Positions 1-9,434 of a DNA stretch of 53,753 bases are shown here, piece after piece. The DNA comes from Nitrosovibrio sp. Nv17 (GTDB lineage Bacteria > Pseudomonadota > Gammaproteobacteria > Burkholderiales > Nitrosomonadaceae), in contig NZ_FPIQ01000020.1 of the NCBI RefSeq assembly GCF_900119085.1, forward strand, positions 1 through 53,753, in the 5' to 3' direction. The notes beneath the pieces were generated by a model that worked only from the letters and a program-made list of their open reading frames with translations, was not told the DNA's origin and ran no database searches. Numbering within the stretch: the stretch's first letter is position 1; every line of letters starts with the position of its first letter. Both the position numbers and the translations under genes were made by a program.

Positions 1-192
1 TGCCACCAGAACCTGGTGCACAAGGAGGTCGCCGAGACCGACCTCAATGCCAGCCTCAAGGAGGGCAAGATGGTGCTCAAGTCCTCCAAGGAGGAGGACG
101 ACGACGACGATGAGGACGACGACGACGAGGATTCCTCCAGCAGCCCCTCCCAGGAAGAATCCGACGAGCCCGCAGACGATGAGCAGGAATGA
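1..192 (+). CDS. C-terminal part of a probable c-type cytochrome with an acidic tail (5' end outside window)
   Basis: Frame 1 is open from the window edge to a TGA at 190-192, giving the last 63 residues of a protein. The fragment opens with CHQNLVHKEV. The leading Cys-His would be the end of a CXXCH heme site, and a phrase of this kind (CH-x-x-L/I-x-H) closes NapC/NirT/NrfH-type multiheme quinol dehydrogenases. That family call is inference from only about ten residues. After a short linker, residues 31-44 are almost pure Asp/Glu, followed by a Ser-rich patch and another acidic stretch to the end. Such a tail is not a usual part of the NapC family. A 13-bp hairpin lies just downstream, so the gene probably ends its own transcription unit. 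It could instead be another heme protein. Confidence 0.5.
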   Translation, partial: CHQNLVHKEVAETDLNASLKEGKMVLKSSKEEDDDDDEDDDDEDSSSSPSQEESDEPADDEQE

Positions 193-241
193 GTGGAGGA
201 CAGCTTTTCCGAAGTATTGATCATGAATTCCATGCGGCCTA

Positions 242-280
242 GCGATGGCCCCGGTTCTGAACGGAATCCGGGGCCATCGC
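242..280 (+). terminator. Probable intrinsic terminator after the cytochrome-like gene
   Basis: A perfect 13-bp inverted repeat (arms 242-254 and 268-280, loop 13 nt) starts 49 nt after the stop codon. Only three T residues follow, so termination efficiency is uncertain. It separates the upstream gene from the Pho-box-driven pst genes. Confidence 0.6.
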
Positions 281-364
281 CGTTTGGGCAGAAGCGATTC
301 CGCTCCTCCAGAGCCCCATCTGCATGCGTGCGAGGCCCTCGTTTCTACCTGGACCTGTTCCTGC

Positions 365-398
365 ATGTCACGAAAATGTAATATGGTCATCGTAGTAT
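365..398 (+). promoter_or_regulatory. PhoB box and -10 of the pst operon
   Basis: Two heptamers, ATGTCAC at 365-371 and ATGTAAT at 376-382, are separated by an A-rich 4-nt spacer. This is the heptamer-4-heptamer layout of the PhoB box (CTGTCAT, AT-rich spacer, CTGTCAT/C), with about 14 of 18 positions agreeing. A TAGTAT hexamer lies at 393-398, ten nt after the second repeat, where PhoB-dependent promoters carry their -10. The predicted start near 405 leaves a leader of about 34 nt before pstC. Induction under phosphate limitation is therefore likely. Confidence 0.65.
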
Positions 399-438
399 CG
401 AGCCTCCAAGAAAGGTACTCTTCCCGGAAGGCATTTTT

Positions 439-1371
439 TTGACCGCACACTCTCCTGCAGATACCTCTCATCCCGGGAAGCTTGGGTACAGCTATCGCCG
501 CCACCTGGGCGAGCGCCTCATCGAGGCGATACTGTTCCTGATGGCCTTTGTGTCGGTGATGATCACCCTGGCCATCGTGATGATGCTGGTGAAGGAGTCG
601 GTCGTTTTCTTCGAGCATGTTCCCCTCTGGGACTTCCTGACGGATACCCAGTGGACGCCACTGTTCGACGATGCGCACTACGGGATACTTCCCCTGATCT
701 CCGGCACCGCAGTCAGTTCGGCTGTGGCGCTGCTGGTGGCGATCCCGATGGGCACCATCACCGCCATCTATCTCTCGGAGTTCGCGCCCTTCACGGTGCG
801 TGAGGTCGCCAAGCCGTTCCTGGAGCTGCTGGGTGGCGTGCCGACCGTGGTCTACGGCTATTTCGCGCTGCTGTTCGTCACGCCCCTGTTGCAGGTCATT
901 TTCCCCGAACTGCCCGGCTTCAATCTGCTTTCCGCAGGGCTGGTGATGGGTGTCATGATCATTCCCTACGTCAGCTCGATGGCCGAGGACGCGATGCGTG
1001 CGGTACCGATGCACCTGCGCGAGGGGTCCTATGCGATGGGTGCCACCCGGTTGCAGACCGCGCTGCGAGTGGTCATGCCGGCCGCCATCTCGGGCATCGC
1101 CGCAGCCTACATCCTCGGTATCTCGCGCGCGGTGGGGGAGACCATGGTCGTGGCGGTGGCGGCGGGCATGCAGCCCAACCTGACCTGGAATCCGATGGAG
1201 CCCGCGGCCACCATCACCGCCTACATCGTACAGGTGAGCCTGGGCGACCTGCCGCATGGCAGCATTGGCTATCAGACCATCTTCGCGGCCGGGCTGACGC
1301 TGCTCCTGCTGACACTCGCGTTCAACGTGATCGGCCATCTGCTGCGCAAACGCTACCGTGAAATCTACTGA
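439..1371 (+). CDS. pstC: Phosphate ABC transporter permease PstC
   Basis: Inner-membrane permease that with PstA forms the phosphate channel of the PstSCAB importer. The 310-residue product has an N-terminal cytoplasmic segment, a first membrane helix at about residues 27-50 and further helices to the C-terminus. The cytoplasmic coupling loop typical of binding-protein-dependent permeases is visible around residues 195-210, with the conserved Gly at 201. The start is a TTG; a GGAAGG-like ribosome site lies about eight nt upstream, and no ATG fits better. pstA and pstB follow on the same strand. No pstS lies directly upstream: the preceding gene is unrelated, so the binding protein must be encoded elsewhere. 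The PhoB box at 365-382 implies control by phosphate starvation. Confidence 0.96.
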   Translation: MTAHSPADTSHPGKLGYSYRRHLGERLIEAILFLMAFVSVMITLAIVMMLVKESVVFFEHVPLWDFLTDTQWTPLFDDAHYGILPLISGTAVSSAVALLVAIPMGTITAIYLSEFAPFTVREVAKPFLELLGGVPTVVYGYFALLFVTPLLQVIFPELPGFNLLSAGLVMGVMIIPYVSSMAEDAMRAVPMHLREGSYAMGATRLQTALRVVMPAAISGIAAAYILGISRAVGETMVVAVAAGMQPNLTWNPMEPAATITAYIVQVSLGDLPHGSIGYQTIFAAGLTLLLLTLAFNVIGHLLRKRYREIY

Positions 1372-1439
1372 ACGGACCGCGATGAAGCCGCCATGCTTGT
1401 GTTGCCCGATCCCGCTGCCTGAACCGCGATCTTGTTGTC

Positions 1440-2393
1440 ATGCGATTCGCTCCATGGATGCGATCGATGCAGAATGAAAAGGATCTGAGCGTCATCCGTG
1501 CCATCATCGCGCGCCACAAGATGCTGGACGTGGTGTTCATGACCGTCGGGGTGTTCGTTCTGATGGTCGCGATACTGACATTCATGGCGCTGTTCTCGCA
1601 CATGCTGGTCGAGGGAATGCCACGCCTCTCCTGGGATTTCTTCAGTTCTTTTCCGTCGCGCCGGCCCGAGTCGGCGGGCATCCTGTCGGCATGGGTGGGA
1701 ACCACGCTTGTCATGGTGGTGACGGCGTTTGCCGCTGTACCCATGGGAATCGGGGCCGGCATCTACCTGGAGGAATATGCGGCCAAGAATCTCCTGACCG
1801 AGATCATCGAAGTCAATGTGACCAATCTTGCCGGCGTGCCGTCCATCATCTACGGATTGCTGGCGCTCAGCCTGTTCGTGCACCAACTGGAATTCGGGCA
1901 GAGCATTCTCTCGGCGGGCCTTGCGCTGGCATTGCTGATACTCCCGATCGTGATCGTTGCGACACGGGAGGCCATCCGCGCGATTCCCGTCACCATCCGC
2001 GAGGGCGCGTATGCCCTGGGAGCAACCCGATGGCAGACCGTGTCCGACCACATTCTTCCCTATTCTGCAGCGGGCATCCTGACGGGGGTCATCATCGGTC
2101 TGGCGCGCGCGATCGGAGAAACGGCGCCCATCATCACCATCGGGGCGCTGACGTTCATCGCGTTCCTGCCACCATCCCCGATCAAGGCAGAGTTTCCCTA
2201 TCTGTCGATGGAGTGGCTGATGGCGCCGTTCACGGTGATGCCGATCCAGATGTTCAACTGGGTTTCCCGACCGGAGGAGGCGTTCCAGGTCAACGCGGCG
2301 GCGGCAGGACTGGTGCTGGTGATGATGACGCTCACCATGAATGCCCTGGCCATCTATCTGCGTTACCGCATGCGCAAGAACATCAAATGGTAG
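1440..2393 (+). CDS. pstA: Phosphate ABC transporter permease PstA
   Basis: Second integral-membrane subunit of the high-affinity phosphate importer, partner of PstC. The 317-residue product has a hydrophobic helix at about 35-60, several further helices, and the coupling-loop sequence near residues 188-200 (Gly-Ala-Tyr-Ala-Leu-Gly-Ala). It ends in a basic cytoplasmic tail. The gap from pstC is 68 nt with no obvious terminator. The stop codon overlaps the start of pstB by seven nt, suggesting translational coupling. Neither the ATG at 1440 nor in-frame ATGs at 1458 and 1467 has a strong ribosome site, so the exact N-terminus is open by up to nine residues. Confidence 0.95.
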   Translation: MRFAPWMRSMQNEKDLSVIRAIIARHKMLDVVFMTVGVFVLMVAILTFMALFSHMLVEGMPRLSWDFFSSFPSRRPESAGILSAWVGTTLVMVVTAFAAVPMGIGAGIYLEEYAAKNLLTEIIEVNVTNLAGVPSIIYGLLALSLFVHQLEFGQSILSAGLALALLILPIVIVATREAIRAIPVTIREGAYALGATRWQTVSDHILPYSAAGILTGVIIGLARAIGETAPIITIGALTFIAFLPPSPIKAEFPYLSMEWLMAPFTVMPIQMFNWVSRPEEAFQVNAAAAGLVLVMMTLTMNALAIYLRYRMRKNIKW

Positions 2394-3196
2394 AGGGGCT
2401 GGTACGAAACCACACGACTCCCGACGTTGCGCCGATTCCACGCAAGTCCGAAGTCAGGGATCTGAGCTTCTATTACGGGGCATTCAGCGCGCTCAAGAAC
2501 ATCAACATGGTGCTGCACGAGAAGCAGGTCACTGCGCTGATCGGACCTTCCGGCTGTGGGAAGTCCACCTATCTGCGCTGCTTCAACCGCATGCACGACC
2601 TTTATCCGGGAAATCGCTATGTGGGCGAGATCATTCTCTATCCGGACAATGTCAACATCCTGTCGCGTACCGTGGACCCGATCGAGGTACGCATGCGCGT
2701 CAGCATGGTGTTCCAGAAACCCAATCCCTTTCCGAAATCCATCTATGAGAACGTGGCGTACGGCCTGCGGGTGCGAGGGGTGCGGCAGCGCGCAGTGCTC
2801 GACGAGAAGGTGGAGGAGGCGCTGCGCGACGCCGCCCTGTGGGATGAGGTGAAGGATCGCCTGAATCACCTCGCTTACAATCTGTCGGGTGGTCAGCAGC
2901 AGCGCCTGTGCATCGCGCGGGCGCTGGCCACCGATCCCGAGATACTCCTGTTCGACGAACCGACCTCGGCGCTCGATCCCATCGCCACCGCGAGCATCGA
3001 AGAACTCATTGCAGATCTTAAAGACAGGGTCACCATCCTTATCGTCACCCACAACATGCAGCAGGCGGCGCGCGTATCCGACTATACCGCCTACATGTAC
3101 CTGGGTGAAATCATCGAGTTCGACGTGACCGATACGATCTTCATCAAACCCAAGAACAAGCAGACGGAAGACTATATCACCGGCCGTTTCGGTTGA
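2387..3196 (+). CDS. pstB: Phosphate ABC transporter ATP-binding protein PstB
   Basis: ATPase that powers phosphate import through PstC/PstA. The 269-residue product has Walker [10 protein letters not shown] at 53-61, the ABC signature LSGGQ at 166-170 and Walker B with the catalytic DE pair at 190-191. The Q-loop sequence VFQKPNPFP is the form typical of PstB. The reading frame stays open far upstream, but the ATG at 2387 overlapping the pstA stop gives a PstB of normal length. phoU, which often follows pstB and links the transporter to PhoR/PhoB signalling, is absent: the next gene is tpiA after 263 nt. Confidence 0.97.
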   Translation: MVEGLVRNHTTPDVAPIPRKSEVRDLSFYYGAFSALKNINMVLHEKQVTALIGPSGCGKSTYLRCFNRMHDLYPGNRYVGEIILYPDNVNILSRTVDPIEVRMRVSMVFQKPNPFPKSIYENVAYGLRVRGVRQRAVLDEKVEEALRDAALWDEVKDRLNHLAYNLSGGQQQRLCIARALATDPEILLFDEPTSALDPIATASIEELIADLKDRVTILIVTHNMQQAARVSDYTAYMYLGEIIEFDVTDTIFIKPKNKQTEDYITGRFG

Positions 3197-3228
3197 GGGA
3201 ATCCCGATTCCACGCCTGGAGGGACCGC

Positions 3229-3245
3229 GGCCGGGAGTGCCGGCC
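3229..3245 (+). terminator. Weak hairpin after pstB
   Basis: A 6-bp GC-only inverted repeat (GGCCGG at 3229-3234, CCGGCC at 3240-3245, 5-nt loop) lies 33 nt after the pstB stop. A smaller dyad (GGAATC/GATTCC, 3198-3211) precedes it. No T-run follows, so this is only a candidate end of the pst transcript. Confidence 0.3.
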
Positions 3246-3400
3246 TCCTGTCACCCGTCACTCCTCGCGGAGCCTCCGGCCCGCATCGTCGGTCCCGGTA
3301 TCCAGTGCGCGCTTCCAGCGTATGCATAACGGTTATTCCCGGCGTTGGCCGGGCCGATCTTGCAGGTCTTCATCCAGGCGCGTACTGCCCGCCTTTTGGA

Positions 3401-3429
3401 TTGACCGGCTACCCATTCACAGGTAACAT
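3401..3429 (+). promoter_or_regulatory. Sigma-70-type promoter of tpiA-secG
   Basis: TTGACC at 3401-3406 and TAACAT at 3424-3429 are separated by exactly 17 nt. The predicted start near 3436 would give a leader of about 24 nt to the ATG at 3460, but only about six nt to the ATG at 3442. The promoter therefore also supports the downstream start of tpiA. Confidence 0.6.
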
Positions 3430-3459
3430 TCGCTGCTTTCCATGATAAAGGCAGTAGCG

Positions 3460-4230
3460 ATGACTGTGCGTCGGAAACTGGTTGCAGGCAACTGGAAAAT
3501 GCACGGCGGCATTGCGCAGAACCGGGAATTGCTGGCTGCGATCGTTGCCGGGACGAAAACGGTACAAGATGCCGATTTCGCGGTGTGCGTACCCTACCCC
3601 TACCTGTTCCAGGCGCAGTCCCTGTTGCGCGACACGTCTATCCAGTGGGGCGCCCAGAACGTCAGCCAGCATGAGAAGGGTGCATACACCGGTGAAGTGT
3701 CCACAGCGATGCTGCTGGACTTCGGTTGCCGCTACGCCATCATCGGCCACTCTGAACGGCGTGCGCTGTACGGTGAAAATGATGATACGGTGGCGCTCAA
3801 GTTCGCTGCGGCCCTGCAGGCGGGGTTGACGCCCATCCTCTGTCTAGGGGAAACCCTGGATCAGCGCGAAGCCAACGTGACCGAACAGGTCGTGGCGCGG
3901 CAGCTGGATGCGGTCATCGAATCGGTCGGCATCGCCGCCTTGTCCAGGGCGGTATTGGCCTACGAACCGGTATGGGCCATCGGTACCGGAAGGACCGCCA
4001 CGCCAGGCCAGGCCCAGGAGGTGCATGCCTTCCTGCGCGGCAGGATCGCCGCCCATGATGCGGGAGTGGCGGCGCCGGTGAAGATTCTGTATGGCGGCAG
4101 CGTCAAGGCGGACAATGCGGCGGAACTGTTCGCCATGCCGGATATCGATGGCGGGCTGGTCGGCGGCGCCTCACTCGTCGCCGACGAGTTCATCGCGATC
4201 TGCCGTGCGGCAGGCGCGGGCTCACGCTGA
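3460..4230 (+). CDS. tpiA: Triosephosphate isomerase
   Basis: Cytoplasmic glycolytic and gluconeogenic enzyme that interconverts dihydroxyacetone phosphate and glyceraldehyde 3-phosphate. With the ATG at 3460 the 256-residue product has the substrate-binding Asn11 and Lys13 (NWKMHG), the catalytic His97 (GHSERR) and the catalytic Glu169 ([10 protein letters not shown]), within two residues of classical numbering. The phosphate-binding GGSV and GGLVGGASL segments near the C-terminus are present. An upstream in-frame ATG at 3442 has no ribosome site and would sit only a few nt after the predicted transcription start. secG follows after 16 nt, the usual beta/gammaproteobacterial tpiA-secG pair. 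Confidence 0.97.
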   Translation: MTVRRKLVAGNWKMHGGIAQNRELLAAIVAGTKTVQDADFAVCVPYPYLFQAQSLLRDTSIQWGAQNVSQHEKGAYTGEVSTAMLLDFGCRYAIIGHSERRALYGENDDTVALKFAAALQAGLTPILCLGETLDQREANVTEQVVARQLDAVIESVGIAALSRAVLAYEPVWAIGTGRTATPGQAQEVHAFLRGRIAAHDAGVAAPVKILYGGSVKADNAAELFAMPDIDGGLVGGASLVADEFIAICRAAGAGSR

Positions 4231-4246
4231 CATTGGAGTAGGTGCG

Positions 4247-4597
4247 TTGGAGACATTCATCTGGATCGTGCACGTGCTGTCGGCGATCGCCGTGATCGTC
4301 CTGGTGTTGCTCCAGCATGGCAAGGGTGCCGACATGGGCGCCGCGTTCGGCAGCGGCTCTTCGGGCAGCCTGTTCGGTGCCAGTGGCTCGGCGAACTTCC
4401 TGAGCAGGGCCACGGGCATCCTGGCGACGGTGTTCTTCATCACCAGCCTCGGCCTGACCTATCTTTCCAACCAGAAGACGGATGGGGGGGGTGTCATGGA
4501 CAAGGTGGCACCTGCCCAATCCGTCAAACCGGTAGAGCCGGTACCACCGGTACCGGACGCAGCAGGAGGGTCCAAGGCAGCGGAAATACCGGAGTAG
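4247..4597 (+). CDS. secG: Preprotein translocase subunit SecG
   Basis: Small auxiliary membrane subunit of the SecYEG channel. The 116-residue product has two membrane helices (about residues 3-23 and 52-72) joined by a Gly/Ser/Ala-rich loop holding the family GSGSSGSLFG-type sequence. It ends in a Pro/Val-rich cytoplasmic tail. The start is a TTG with a GGAGTAGG ribosome site a few nt upstream; the frame upstream belongs to the end of tpiA. It is probably cotranscribed with tpiA and lies directly before the tRNA-Leu/nuo unit. Confidence 0.93.
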   Translation: METFIWIVHVLSAIAVIVLVLLQHGKGADMGAAFGSGSSGSLFGASGSANFLSRATGILATVFFITSLGLTYLSNQKTDGGGVMDKVAPAQSVKPVEPVPPVPDAAGGSKAAEIPE

Positions 4598-4606
4598 CAC
4601 GCCCGG

Positions 4607-4636
4607 TTGAACAATCGACCGGCCCCGCGTTCTAAT
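4607..4636 (+). promoter_or_regulatory. Probable promoter of tRNA-Leu and the nuo operon
   Basis: TTGAAC at 4607-4612 and TCTAAT at 4631-4636 (five of six match to TATAAT) are 18 nt apart, ten nt after the secG stop. Start would be near 4643, 27 nt before the mature tRNA. No terminator is seen between the tRNA and nuoA, so it may also drive complex I. Confidence 0.5.
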
Positions 4637-4669
4637 ATGATTGCGCCGGACCGAGACTCAGTTTAAGCC

Positions 4670-4754
4670 GCCGACGTGGTGGAATTGGTAGACACGCCGT
4701 CTTGAGGGGGCGGTGGCGCAAGCTGTGCGAGTTCGAGTCTCGCCGTCGGCACCA
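4670..4754 (+). tRNA. tRNA-Leu (anticodon GAG)
   Basis: An 85-nt class II tRNA with a long variable arm. The acceptor arms GCCGACG (4670-4676) and CGTCGGC (4744-4750) pair fully, followed by the discriminator A and an encoded CCA. The anticodon loop TTGAGGG gives GAG at 4704-4706, reading CUU/CUC leucine codons. The T-arm GTTCGAGTC is canonical. Confidence 0.97.
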
Positions 4755-4846
4755 GTGATGGAACAAGGTTGGGGTCTGCGTGACGATGGATACGCAGGGC
4801 ATAAACGGTAGGCAGGTTCTTCGTCCTATATTATTTGATCATACCG

Positions 4847-5203
4847 ATGCTCGAAAACTATTTCCCCATTCTGCTGTTCATTCTGCTTGGCCTCGCCATA
4901 GGAGTGGTTCCCATGGCGCTGGGCTGGCTGTGCGCCCCCAATCGTCCCGACAACGAGAAGCTTTCTCCCTACGAATGTGGCTTCGAGGCGTTCGAGGATG
5001 CGCGCATGAAATTCGATGTGCGCTACTACCTGGTCGCCATCCTGTTCATTTTGTTCGACCTGGAAATCGCCTTTCTGTTTCCGTGGGCGGTGGTGCTGAA
5101 CGAAATCGGGACCTTCGGGTTCGTGGCGATGATGGTGTTTCTGGGCATACTGGTCGTCGGTTTCATCTACGAATGGAACAAGGGTGCCCTGGAATGGGAT
5201 TGA
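4847..5203 (+). CDS. nuoA: NADH-quinone oxidoreductase subunit A
   Basis: First gene of the 14-gene complex I operon; a small membrane-arm subunit near the quinone site. The 118-residue product has three helices and the conserved YECGFE motif in the loop after helix 1. An upstream in-frame TTG at 4835 would add four residues, but homologues begin with the MLENYFP-type sequence found at the ATG at 4847. The stop codon lies four nt before the nuoB start. Confidence 0.96.
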   Translation: MLENYFPILLFILLGLAIGVVPMALGWLCAPNRPDNEKLSPYECGFEAFEDARMKFDVRYYLVAILFILFDLEIAFLFPWAVVLNEIGTFGFVAMMVFLGILVVGFIYEWNKGALEWD

Positions 5204-5207
5204 TGCG

Positions 5208-5684
5208 ATGAGCACAGGCGGCGTGATGGAAAAGGGCTTCGTCACCACGGGCCTGGACAACGTGATCAACTGGGGTCGCACCGGATCCATGTGGCCGATG
5301 ACCTTCGGTCTGGCGTGTTGCGCGGTGGAGATGATGCAGGCGGGTGCCTCGCGCTATGATCTCGACCGCTTCGGTATCGTTTTCCGTCCAAGCCCGCGAC
5401 AATCGGACGTGATGATCGTCGCCGGCACACTGTGCAACAAGATGGCTCCGGCATTGCGCAAGGTCTATGATCAGATGGCCGAGCCGCGCTGGGTCATTTC
5501 CATGGGTTCCTGCGCCAATGGCGGCGGCTACTACCATTATTCCTACTCCGTCGTTCGCGGCTGCGATCGCATCGTGCCCGTCGACATCTACGTGCCCGGC
5601 TGTCCCCCCACGGCGGAAGCGCTGCTCTACGGCATCATCCAGCTCCAGAACAAGATCCACCGCACCAATACCATTGCCCGCTAG
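5208..5684 (+). CDS. nuoB: NADH-quinone oxidoreductase subunit B
   Basis: Peripheral-arm subunit that binds the terminal [4Fe-4S] cluster N2 and passes electrons to quinone. The 158-residue product has the adjacent Cys37-Cys38 pair (ACCAVEMM), Cys102 (GSCANGG) and Cys132 (PGCPPTAE), the full N2 ligand set. The ATG at 5208 gives the usual MS-x-GV start and lies just after the nuoA stop. Confidence 0.97.
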   Translation: MSTGGVMEKGFVTTGLDNVINWGRTGSMWPMTFGLACCAVEMMQAGASRYDLDRFGIVFRPSPRQSDVMIVAGTLCNKMAPALRKVYDQMAEPRWVISMGSCANGGGYYHYSYSVVRGCDRIVPVDIYVPGCPPTAEALLYGIIQLQNKIHRTNTIAR

Positions 5685-5691
5685 TTCCGCC

Positions 5692-6315
5692 ATGTCTTCC
5701 TCCCGTCTGGAAACGCTCTCTCTTTGCCTGAAAAACGTGCTGGACGAACGGATCGTCAGCCTGGACGAGCGGCTGGCCGAACTGACGCTGACCCTGGATT
5801 CGGCACACGCGCTGGAATCGTTGCGAGTGCTGAGGGACCATCCCGACCTGGCCCTGGACATGCTCGTCGATCTCTGTGGCGTGGACTATCTGACATACGG
5901 CAGATACGACGTCGACGATTTTCCAGCAAACGCGGCGGGCAAGCGCTTTGCCGTGGTGTATCACCTGCTTTCCATCGTGCACAATCATCGCCTGCGGGTC
6001 CGGGTGTTCGCGCCGGATGACGAATTCCCGGTGCTGGAGTCGGTGATCGGCGTATGGCCTGCCGTCAACTGGTTCGAGCGCGAGGCGTTCGATCTCTTCG
6101 GCATCGTCTTTACCGGCCATCCCGATCTGCGGCGCATTCTCACGGACTATGGTTTCATCGGCAATCCGTTCCGCAAGGATTTTCCGCTCAGCGGCAACGT
6201 CGAAATGCGCTACGATCCAGACCAGCAGCGAGTGATCTACCAGCCTGTCACCATCGAACCGCGCCAGATCACGCCGCGCGTGATTCGTGAAGAGCATTAT
6301 GGGGACAGCGAATGA
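5692..6315 (+). CDS. nuoC: NADH-quinone oxidoreductase subunit C
   Basis: Peripheral-arm subunit (30 kDa family) that packs against NuoB and NuoD. The 207-residue product carries the family signature [12 protein letters not shown] and the RRILTDYGF-x-G-x-PFRKDFP region. Here NuoC is separate from NuoD, unlike the NuoCD fusion of enterobacteria and as usual in betaproteobacteria. The ATG is seven nt after the nuoB stop. Confidence 0.96.
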   Translation: MSSSRLETLSLCLKNVLDERIVSLDERLAELTLTLDSAHALESLRVLRDHPDLALDMLVDLCGVDYLTYGRYDVDDFPANAAGKRFAVVYHLLSIVHNHRLRVRVFAPDDEFPVLESVIGVWPAVNWFEREAFDLFGIVFTGHPDLRRILTDYGFIGNPFRKDFPLSGNVEMRYDPDQQRVIYQPVTIEPRQITPRVIREEHYGDSE

Positions 6316-6342
6316 CAGTTTCGCGACAGGCATTCGTCTGAT

Positions 6343-7596
6343 ATGGCCGAGATACGCAACTACACCATGAATTTCGGTCCGCAGCACCCGGCGGCGCACG
6401 GAGTGCTGCGCCTGGTGCTGGAACTCGACGGCGAAGTGGTGCAGCGTGCCGATCCGCACATCGGCCTGCTGCATCGCGCCACCGAGAAATTGGCGGAGAA
6501 CAAGACCTACATCCAGTCGGTGCCGTACATGGATCGCCTGGACTACGTTTCCATGATGGTCAACGAGCATGCGTACGTGATGGCCATCGAAAAGCTGCTG
6601 CAGATCGAAGTGCCCGTGCGTGCGCAGTACATCCGCGTGATGTTCGACGAGATCACGCGCATCCTCAACCACCTGCTATGGCTGGGCGCGCACGCGCTGG
6701 ACGTGGGCGCGATGACCGTGTTCCTCTACGCCTTTCGCGATCGTGAAGATCTGATGGATTGCTACGAAGCGGTCTCGGGCGCCAGGATGCATGCCGCCTA
6801 CTACCGGCCGGGAGGCGTCTATCGCGACCTGCCCGACTCGATGCCGCAGTATCAGGCGTCGAAGGTACGCAACGAGAAGAGCGTGGAAATTCTCAATGAG
6901 AACCGCAGCGGCTCGCTGCTGGATTTCATCGAGGATTTCACGAATCGTTTTCCCGGCTACGTGGACGAGTACGAGACCCTGCTGACCGATAACCGCATCT
7001 GGAAGCAGCGGCTGGTGGGGATCGGCGTGGTCTCGCCCGAGCGCGCCAAGGCGCTGGGTTTCACCGGTCCGATGCTGCGCGGTTCCGGCGTCGAGTGGGA
7101 CCTGCGCAAGAAGCAGCCCTACGAGGTGTACGACCGGGTGGATTTCGACATACCGGTCGGCGTCAACGGCGATTGCTACGACCGTTACCTTGTGCGGATA
7201 GAGGAGTTCCGCCAGTCGACCCGGATCATCCGGCAGTGTGTCGACTGGCTGCGGCAGAACCCGGGGCCGGTCATCGTCGACAACTTCAAGGTCGCCCCGC
7301 CGCCCCGGGTGAACATGAAGCAGAACATGGAGGAGTTGATCCACCACTTCAAGCTGTTCACGGAAGGGATACATGTCCCGCCGGGCGAGACCTACGTTGC
7401 GGTCGAGCACCCGAAGGGGGAGTTCGGCATCTACCTGATATCGGACGGCGCCAACATGCCCTACCGGCTCAAGATCCGGGCGCCGGGCTTCGCGCACCTG
7501 GCCGCACTGGACGAGATGTCGCGGGGGCACATGATCGCCGACGTGGTGGCCATCATCGGTACCCAGGACATCGTGTTCGGCGAGATAGATCGATGA
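6343..7596 (+). CDS. nuoD: NADH-quinone oxidoreductase subunit D
   Basis: Subunit that forms most of the quinone-binding cavity of complex I (49 kDa family, related to the large subunit of NiFe hydrogenases). The 417-residue product starts with [11 protein letters not shown], whose His pair faces the quinone head, and contains GLLHR and the conserved C-terminal region ending DIVFGEIDR. The length is normal. Its stop codon overlaps possible upstream starts of nuoE (7593/7596). Confidence 0.97.
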   Translation: MAEIRNYTMNFGPQHPAAHGVLRLVLELDGEVVQRADPHIGLLHRATEKLAENKTYIQSVPYMDRLDYVSMMVNEHAYVMAIEKLLQIEVPVRAQYIRVMFDEITRILNHLLWLGAHALDVGAMTVFLYAFRDREDLMDCYEAVSGARMHAAYYRPGGVYRDLPDSMPQYQASKVRNEKSVEILNENRSGSLLDFIEDFTNRFPGYVDEYETLLTDNRIWKQRLVGIGVVSPERAKALGFTGPMLRGSGVEWDLRKKQPYEVYDRVDFDIPVGVNGDCYDRYLVRIEEFRQSTRIIRQCVDWLRQNPGPVIVDNFKVAPPPRVNMKQNMEELIHHFKLFTEGIHVPPGETYVAVEHPKGEFGIYLISDGANMPYRLKIRAPGFAHLAALDEMSRGHMIADVVAIIGTQDIVFGEIDR

Positions 7597-7634
7597 TGAT
7601 CGATATCGACAGGCAGGAGAGCACGGAGGCAGGC

Positions 7635-8108
7635 GTGCTGAGTCCGGAATCCATGAAGAAGATAGACCATGAACTTACCAAGTATCCGGCCAGCCAGAAG
7701 CAGTCGGCGGTGATGTCGGCGCTGGCCATTGCCCAGGATGAGAAGGGATGGCTGGCCAACGAGACCATGGACTTCATTGCCCATTATCTGGGCATGCCGC
7801 CGATCGCGGTGTACGAGGTGGCGACGTTCTACAACATGTACAACCTCAAGCCGCTGGGCAGATACAAGATCACCGTCTGCACCAACCTGCCCTGTGCGTT
7901 GTCCGGGGGGAACGACGCGGCCGCGTACATCAAGCAGAAGCTGGGCATCGGCTTCAACGAGACCACTCCCGACGGGCGGTTCACCCTGAAGGAGGGCGAA
8001 TGCATGGGCGCGTGCGGCGACGCCCCCGTTCTCCTGGTGAACAACAAGCGCATGTGCAGCTTCATGTCCAACGACAGGATAGACCGGTTGCTGGAGGATC
8101 TTGAATGA
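7635..8108 (+). CDS. nuoE: NADH-quinone oxidoreductase subunit E
   Basis: Part of the NADH-oxidising tip of complex I (24 kDa family); binds [2Fe-2S] cluster N1a. The 157-residue product has the ligand pattern C-x4-C (CTNLPC) and C-x3-C (CMGAC). I chose the GTG at 7635 because a GGAGG ribosome site lies five nt upstream and the resulting start (MLSPES-like) matches the family. In-frame ATGs at 7593 and 7596, overlapping the nuoD stop, would add 13-14 residues and cannot be excluded. The stop overlaps nuoF by four nt. Confidence 0.94.
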   Translation: MLSPESMKKIDHELTKYPASQKQSAVMSALAIAQDEKGWLANETMDFIAHYLGMPPIAVYEVATFYNMYNLKPLGRYKITVCTNLPCALSGGNDAAAYIKQKLGIGFNETTPDGRFTLKEGECMGACGDAPVLLVNNKRMCSFMSNDRIDRLLEDLE

Positions 8109-9382
8109 CCGGGTTCCCACTGGTGTTGACGGCGGGGGTGGATCCCTCCGATCCGGACAACTGGCGGCTCAGAAGCTACGAGCAGCGGGAGGGATACGCC
8201 GCCTTGAGGAAGATCCTTTCCGAACGCATCCCGCCGGAACAGATCATCGAGGAGGTCAAGAAATCCGCCCTGCGCGGACGTGGGGGCGCCGGCTTCCCTA
8301 CCGGCCTGAAGTGGAGCTTCATGCCCAAGCAATACGAGGGCGACAAGTACCTGGTGTGCAATTCCGACGAAGGCGAGCCCGGGACCTTCAAGGATCGGGA
8401 CATCATGCGCCACAACCCGCACATCCTGATAGAGGGCATGCTGATCGGCGCCTATGCCATGGGCATCAAGACGGGCTACAACTACATCCACGGCGAGATC
8501 TGGGACGTCTACGAACGCATGGAGGAGGCGGTGGACGAGGCCCGGGCGGCGGGGTACCTGGGCGATGACATCCTCGGTTCCGGCTTCGGCTTCCAGCTGT
8601 ACAACCATCACGGCTACGGCGCCTACATATGCGGCGAGGAGACCGCGCTGCTGGAGTCCATCGAGGGAAAGAAGGGCCAACCGCGCTTCAAGCCCCCGTT
8701 TCCGGCGAGCTTCGGACTCTATGGAAAGCCCACCACCATCAACAACACCGAGACGTTTTCCTCGGTACCCTGGATCATACGCAACGGCGGCGAGAAATTT
8801 CTACAGCTGGGCAGGCCCAACAACGGCGGCACCAAGCTGTTCTCGGTGTCCGGCCACGTCAATCGGCCCGGCAACTACGAGATTCCCCTGGGCACGCCGT
8901 TCGCCACCCTGCTGGAGATGGCGGGCGGCATGCGCGGCGGACGCAGGCTGAAAGGATGCATCCCGGGCGGGTCGTCGATGCCGGTATTGCCCGGGGACGT
9001 CATGATGCAGACCGACATGGACTACGACTCCATCGCCAAGGCCGGCTCCATGCTGGGTTCCGGCGCGGTCATCGTCATGGATGAGACCACCTGCATGGTG
9101 CGGGCGCTGGAGCGCCTGTCGTACTTCTATTTCGAGGAATCCTGCGGCCAGTGCACCCCCTGCCGCGAGGGAACCGGCTGGCTCTATCGCGTGGTACACC
9201 GGATCGAGACCGGCAAGGGGCGCATGGAGGATCTGGATCTTCTCAACAACGTCGCCGACAACATCCAGGGGCGCACCATCTGCGCGCTGGGCGACGCCGC
9301 CGCCATGCCGGTGCGCGCCATGATCCAGCATTTCCGGGATGAGTTCGCCTACCATATCGAGCACAAGCGATGCATGGTATAG
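8105..9382 (+). CDS. nuoF: NADH-quinone oxidoreductase subunit F
   Basis: NADH- and FMN-binding subunit (51 kDa family), the entry point for electrons. The 425-residue product has the Gly-rich nucleotide-binding region [11 protein letters not shown], the flavin-binding stretch with [13 protein letters not shown], and the [4Fe-4S] N3 ligands Cys347, Cys350 and Cys353 ([11 protein letters not shown]) plus Cys393. The ATG overlaps the nuoE stop in an ATGA arrangement, implying translational coupling. Confidence 0.97.
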   Translation: MTGFPLVLTAGVDPSDPDNWRLRSYEQREGYAALRKILSERIPPEQIIEEVKKSALRGRGGAGFPTGLKWSFMPKQYEGDKYLVCNSDEGEPGTFKDRDIMRHNPHILIEGMLIGAYAMGIKTGYNYIHGEIWDVYERMEEAVDEARAAGYLGDDILGSGFGFQLYNHHGYGAYICGEETALLESIEGKKGQPRFKPPFPASFGLYGKPTTINNTETFSSVPWIIRNGGEKFLQLGRPNNGGTKLFSVSGHVNRPGNYEIPLGTPFATLLEMAGGMRGGRRLKGCIPGGSSMPVLPGDVMMQTDMDYDSIAKAGSMLGSGAVIVMDETTCMVRALERLSYFYFEESCGQCTPCREGTGWLYRVVHRIETGKGRMEDLDLLNNVADNIQGRTICALGDAAAMPVRAMIQHFRDEFAYHIEHKRCMV

Positions 9383-9434
9383 CGGACAGGGCGGGAACGA
9401 GACTGGCTGGCCAACAGCCGGGAGCTAGGATTCG

